Both the position numbers and the translations under genes were made by a program. The notes under the pieces are model-generated. The model searched no databases. It was not told where the DNA came from and saw only the letters and a program-made list of their open reading frames with translations. A stretch of 35,308 nucleotides of DNA from Pseudomonadota bacterium (GTDB lineage: Bacteria > Desulfobacterota > Binatia > Binatales > Binataceae): NCBI GenBank assembly GCA_021324455.1, contig JAJPJA010000127.1:1-35308 (forward strand), given 5' to 3'. How positions within the stretch are numbered: the first letter of the stretch is position 1; every line of letters begins with the position of its first letter. Positions 32,618 to 35,308 of the stretch are shown here, in pieces.

Positions 32618-33543
32618 GGCTGTTCACCGAGCCGGATGCGCGGGTCGAGCCATACGTAGAGCAGGTCCACCAGCAGGTTCGCGACGACGATCAGGAATGC
32701 CGAGAACAGCACCGTGCCCATGATCAGCGGGATGTCGAGGTTGAAGATCGCTTCGAAGGCGAGCCGTCCGATTCCGGGCCAGTTGAAGACGGTCTCGGTC
32801 AGCACGACACCCGACAGCAGCCCGGCCAGGTCCAGCCCCGCCAGCGTCACCAGCGGCAGTAAAGCATTGGCCATCGCATGCTTGAGCATCGCCTGCCGCC
32901 GCGACAGCCCCTTGCCCAGCGCGGTGCGGATGTAATCCTGGCCCATCACTTCGCCCAAACTGGTATGCAGGATGCGCGAGTAGTAACCGCCCGAACCCAG
33001 CGCCAGCGTGATGGTAGGCAGGATCAGGCTGCGCGCACCGCTGAAGCCGCCCAGCGGAAATGAACGCAGATAAAAGCCGGCTCCAATCAGCAGCATCGTG
33101 CCCAGCCAGAACACCGGCAGCGAGATCAGCGCCAACGAAACCACCAGCAGGATATTATCGATCGCGCGCTCCTTGTACGCCGCCGCCACGACGCCCATCA
33201 CCACGCCCAGCACCAGCGACAGCGCCATCGCGCATAAGGCCAGAATGGCGGTGGCGGGAAAACGCTCGGCAATCAGCCGCGTCACACTCTGGCGCAGGAT
33301 ATAGGAGCGGCCGAGGTCGCCCTGGACGACGCGCGCGAGGTAGCGGGCGTATTGAACATAGATGGGCTGATTGAGCCCCAACTGCGTGCGGATCAGCGCC
33401 AGCGTCTGCGGGTCCGCCTTGGCGCCGGCGATGGTCACGGCCGGATCGGCCGGCACCACGAACGCGATGATGAAGGTGATGATTGAGGTCCCGACCAGCA
33501 CCACAATCCCGAACCCCAGACGGCGCAGGACGTAGGCGAGCAT
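32614..33543 (-). CDS. Peptide-type ABC transporter permease, DppB-like
   Basis: 309 aa, usual length for DppB/OppB, with six hydrophobic helices. The opening 'MLAYVLRRLGFGIVVLVGTS' and the periplasmic 'LGLNQPIYVQYARYLARVVQGDLG'-type segment are typical, and the EAA loop reads 'DYIRTALGKGLSRRQAMLKH'. It imports peptide-like or other small ligands across the inner membrane together with the DppC-like partner and the binding protein downstream. The start at 33543 is five bases after the stop of the 82-aa gene, so it sits in one operon with that gene and the VIT1-like gene. The ligand is unknown. Confidence 0.92.
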   Translation of the reverse strand: MLAYVLRRLGFGIVVLVGTSIITFIIAFVVPADPAVTIAGAKADPQTLALIRTQLGLNQPIYVQYARYLARVVQGDLGRSYILRQSVTRLIAERFPATAILALCAMALSLVLGVVMGVVAAAYKERAIDNILLVVSLALISLPVFWLGTMLLIGAGFYLRSFPLGGFSGARSLILPTITLALGSGGYYSRILHTSLGEVMGQDYIRTALGKGLSRRQAMLKHAMANALLPLVTLAGLDLAGLLSGVVLTETVFNWPGIGRLAFEAIFNLDIPLIMGTVLFSAFLIVVANLLVDLLYVWLDPRIRLGEQP

Positions 33544-33547
33544 CGGG

Positions 33548-33796
33548 TTACCCCGACAGGACTCCCTTGTGCCGCAGGATCTGGGTCAGGTGCCGCAATG
33601 CGCGCTCGCGATGCCGTTCTGAGCCGCCGCCGTTTGCGTTGCGCAAGGCCTGGACCTCGGGCGGGCGCAGCTGCGCGATCAGCGACTCCATCTCGGCCAG
33701 CCGCCCCGATTCGTCCTGAGTGCGGCGGGGCCGCGCGCGCAATGCCTGGTAATGAGCCAAAAAGGCGGTCAGCGATGAGTAAGCGGGCGGCTTCAC
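33548..33796 (-). CDS. 82-aa protein coupled to the VIT1-like gene, family not recognised
   Basis: 82 aa from GTG 33796, which overlaps the TGA of the VIT1-like gene as GTGA, a classic sign of translational coupling. The open frame extends upstream inside the VIT1-like gene but reads as out-of-frame noise there. The protein is helical and charged: 'SSLTAFLAHYQALRARPRRT', then 'GRLAEMESLIAQLRPPEVQA', an Asn-Gly-rich turn 'LRNANGGGSERHRERALRHL', and 'TQILRHKGVLSG'. No cysteine or metal motif is present; it is rich in Arg and Leu. It ends four bases before the DppB-like start. It could be a regulator or a partner of the transporter, but nothing identifies it. Confidence 0.65.
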   Translation of the reverse strand: MKPPAYSSLTAFLAHYQALRARPRRTQDESGRLAEMESLIAQLRPPEVQALRNANGGGSERHRERALRHLTQILRHKGVLSG

Positions 33797-34524
33797 GACA
33801 GCGGGTTGACCGCGACGCCGCTGGCCCAGCCGATCAGCTTGCCGATCGCGAAGCCGGCCACGGCCGCGCCCAGCGCGATCGCCAGAAAGTGCGCGCCGCT
33901 GATCCAGCGCGAGCGGTCCGCCAGCCATCCTTCGAAATAGCCTACGGCAAATAATGCCGCGGCGGTGGCGACCACCGCCGCGCCCAGTCCGAATTGAGTT
34001 GCCGGCACCAGCACGAAAGGCAGCAGCGGCACCAGCGCCCCGATTACGAACGCCAGCCCCATCACGATTCCGTCGGTAACCGGGTTGGACACGATATTCT
34101 CGCCGATTCCGTAAACCTTCTCCTCGGCGGTCTTGGTCAATGCTTCGGGCGCGGAGCTCAGCAGCTTCACCACCCGATAGCCCGCCTCGCGGCTCAGACC
34201 TTCGCGGGCCAGTTGGTCGAGCAGGCTTTCCTGGATGAGATAAGGCTCCTGCACGACCTCGTCACGGGCGCGGTTGAGTTCGCCCTCGAGCACCTCGCCC
34301 TCGGCGCGGGTTCCAAGATAGGCGCCGGCCGCCATCGAGATGGCCCCGGCGGCGGTTGACGCCAGCGCGGTCAGGATAACCTCGTAGCGTTTGGGAAGCG
34401 CGCCCGCCAATCCGCACAGAATTCCGGCCGTGGTCAGGATACCGTCCTGCATCCCGAACACGACTTCGCGGATATTGGACAGCCGCTCGAAGCGTTGGCG
34501 TCTCTGTTCGGCGGTAATAGGCAA
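33793..34524 (-). CDS. VIT1/CCC1-family iron or manganese transporter
   Basis: 243 aa from TTG 34524, 18 bases after the peroxiredoxin stop. The first helix region 'EVVFGMQDGILTTAGILCGL' and the second 'AISMAAGAYLGTRAEGEVLEGE' carry the family's conserved Asp, Gly, Met and Glu positions. A central cytoplasmic helix-rich part with repeated Glu (EGEVLEGELNRARDEVVQE) resembles the metal-binding domain of VIT1. Five membrane helices are visible: two before this domain and three after it. The family exports Fe2+ or Mn2+ from the cytoplasm in exchange for protons. The neighbouring peroxiredoxin fits protection against iron-driven peroxide damage; that link is inference. The start codon could differ since no clear ribosome site is seen. 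Confidence 0.85.
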   Translation of the reverse strand: MPITAEQRRQRFERLSNIREVVFGMQDGILTTAGILCGLAGALPKRYEVILTALASTAAGAISMAAGAYLGTRAEGEVLEGELNRARDEVVQEPYLIQESLLDQLAREGLSREAGYRVVKLLSSAPEALTKTAEEKVYGIGENIVSNPVTDGIVMGLAFVIGALVPLLPFVLVPATQFGLGAAVVATAAALFAVGYFEGWLADRSRWISGAHFLAIALGAAVAGFAIGKLIGWASGVAVNPLS

Positions 34525-34542
34525 GGTTGCGCGATCGCGCCG

Positions 34543-35055
34543 TCAGGCGGCGGTTTCCACTCCCGGTTTCCAGTCGGCCGGGCACATGCGGCCGCTGCGC
34601 AGCGCCTGCACCACGCGCAAGGTTTCCGCCACGCTGCGCCCGACGTTGGCGTTGCTGGCGACCGCGTACAGCACTTCGCGTTTGGGACTGAGTATGAAGG
34701 TCGCACGCAGCGCCGTCCGCTCGGCCGGGTCGAAAACGCCGTAGCTGGCGGCAAGCTGGCCGCCCTCGTCCGCAATCAGCGGATAGTCGATACCGCCCAG
34801 TTCGCGAATCCATTCCAGATGGGTCTGGATACTGTCGCAGCTCGCGCCGATAATCCGCGTCTTCTCGCGGGTGAAGTCCGCCAGATGCTGCTGGAAGCCT
34901 TTGACTTCGGTGGGGCAGATGAAAGAAAAATCCTTGGGATAAAAGAACAGCACCACCAAATCCGCCGCCGGACGGGCAAGGCTGACCTGCTCGGTCCTGC
35001 CGGCGGCGGCGGCCGGCAGCTCGAAATCGGGAACAATTTCACCTGGTCTCAACAT
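34543..35055 (-). CDS. 2-Cys peroxiredoxin, AhpC/Prx1-like
   Basis: 170 aa. The peroxidatic cysteine is Cys47 in FFYPKDFSFICPTEV and the probable resolving cysteine is Cys158 in RMCPADWKPG, the layout of typical 2-Cys Prx1/AhpC enzymes that reduce hydrogen peroxide and alkyl hydroperoxides. A further Cys73 sits in IIGASCDSIQTH, a conserved position whose Ser and Asp neighbours are usual. The protein is slightly shorter than AhpC (about 187 aa). No reductase partner (AhpF, thioredoxin) is adjacent. It lies 18 bases upstream of the VIT1-like gene, suggesting one operon for metal and peroxide handling. No signal peptide, so cytoplasmic. No regulator site was found. Confidence 0.93.
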   Translation of the reverse strand: MLRPGEIVPDFELPAAAAGRTEQVSLARPAADLVVLFFYPKDFSFICPTEVKGFQQHLADFTREKTRIIGASCDSIQTHLEWIRELGGIDYPLIADEGGQLAASYGVFDPAERTALRATFILSPKREVLYAVASNANVGRSVAETLRVVQALRSGRMCPADWKPGVETAA

Positions 35056-35074
35056 CGGCGGTTCGCCCGACGGT

Positions 35075-35215
35075 TCAAGCGTAAATCAAAACCCAGGCTG
35101 ACGCCACTTCATTGCGTTGCTTCTGCCGGATTCGATCCCGCTTGTTGGTAACACGTTGGAGAATGTCGAATTCGTCTGGCGAAGCATTGGGCAGGAGCCC
35201 GAACATCGATTTCAT
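35075..35215 (-). CDS. Possible 46-aa protein between the VOC and peroxiredoxin genes
   Basis: An ATG at 35215 opens a frame of 46 codons starting one base after the VOC stop and ending 19 bases before the peroxiredoxin ATG. The product starts MKSMFGLLPN and contains a basic helix-forming stretch 'DILQRVTNKRDRIRQKQRNE'. Tight spacing and shared orientation favour a real gene; the lack of a clear ribosome site and of any recognised family argues against. It could also be mere intergenic sequence. Confidence 0.35.
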   Translation of the reverse strand: MKSMFGLLPNASPDEFDILQRVTNKRDRIRQKQRNEVASAWVLIYA

Positions 35216-35216
35216 A

Positions 35217-35308
35217 TCAGGAATTGGCAAGAGTATACTGATACAACTCCAGAAAATTGCCGTCCGGGTCCTTGAACACTGCGAACCAGATGGTCCGGTC
35301 CGGGCGCC
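35217..35308 (-). CDS. VOC/glyoxalase-superfamily protein, C-terminal end (runs off the right edge)
   Basis: Only the last 30 codons are present; the start lies beyond base 35308. The frame ends 'WFAVFKDPDGNFLELYQYT' and LANS. This tail, F-x-D-P-D-G-N-x-x-E-L, is the hallmark end of the vicinal-oxygen-chelate superfamily (glyoxalase I, fosfomycin resistance proteins, extradiol dioxygenases), where the Glu before Leu is a metal ligand. Which member this is cannot be told from the fragment. It is the most upstream member, within the window, of the co-directional run continuing into the peroxiredoxin gene. Confidence 0.75.
   Translation of the reverse strand, partial: RPDRTIWFAVFKDPDGNFLELYQYTLANS

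Noticed and set aside
35120..35150. tRNA T-arm-like sequence GGATCGAATCC on the minus strand
   Set aside because: No matching D-arm, anticodon arm or acceptor stem could be placed within 90 bases, so this is a chance match.

Overview
The window is GC-rich chromosomal DNA from a Gram-negative bacterium. It is densely coded, with little mobile DNA: no rRNA, tRNA, CRISPR array, transposase or integrase was seen. Several things point to a deltaproteobacterial-grade soil or sediment lineage: a CIRCE-controlled groESL operon, two adjacent DUF507 genes, a GAF-linked PtsP, a catalytic plus non-catalytic M16 peptidase pair, and acyl-CoA and ring-degradation type enzymes. Desulfobacterota or Binatota-like bacteria are my best guess, but this is inference from gene content, not a phylogeny.

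Layout. 1-1854 (minus strand) is a catabolic cluster: an enoyl-CoA hydratase, an alpha/beta hydrolase and the start of a cyclase-family hydrolase. 1959-4448 is a large membrane protein kinase with a zinc ribbon, BON and PDZ domains. It is divergent from an acyl-CoA dehydrogenase at 4708-5889. 5913-7950 holds a secreted PCYCGC-motif protein and a secreted beta-helix protein. 8099-11195 (plus strand) holds an AMI1-like amidase and an exported phosphoesterase. A bidirectional terminator at 11244-11273 then separates these from groEL-groES, which lies behind a CIRCE operator. 13638-14202 carries the tandem DUF507 genes, followed by a membrane-anchored B12-binding radical SAM protein.

16359-21505 (minus strand) reads as a processing and regulation block. 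DUF488 overlaps the end of the M16 pair that extends to 24262. Two cyclophilins (one exported, one cytoplasmic), a PHP-domain phosphoesterase and ptsP follow under two recognisable promoters. 24473-26569 (plus) is a NorD/CbbO-like von Willebrand A protein without its usual AAA+ partner beside it. It converges on aroA, which is divergent from a small membrane protein and an ACS-type MFS transporter.

30014-35308 (minus strand) is one long co-directional run: a VOC protein, possibly a 46-aa protein, a peroxiredoxin, a VIT1/CCC1-like transporter, a translationally coupled 82-aa protein, two Dpp-type permeases and their binding protein. Between the permease and the binding protein sits a 58-codon chimeric ORF that joins a BrnT-toxin N-terminus to a BrnA-antitoxin C-terminus.

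The most unusual observations are three. The kinase has lost its canonical beta-3 lysine and carries a lysine in the glycine loop, as in WNK kinases. The BrnT/BrnA fusion contains the start codon of the next gene. Tandem hairpin repeats lie between DUF507 and groES. All family calls are by motif recognition from the translated sequence; no database search was run.
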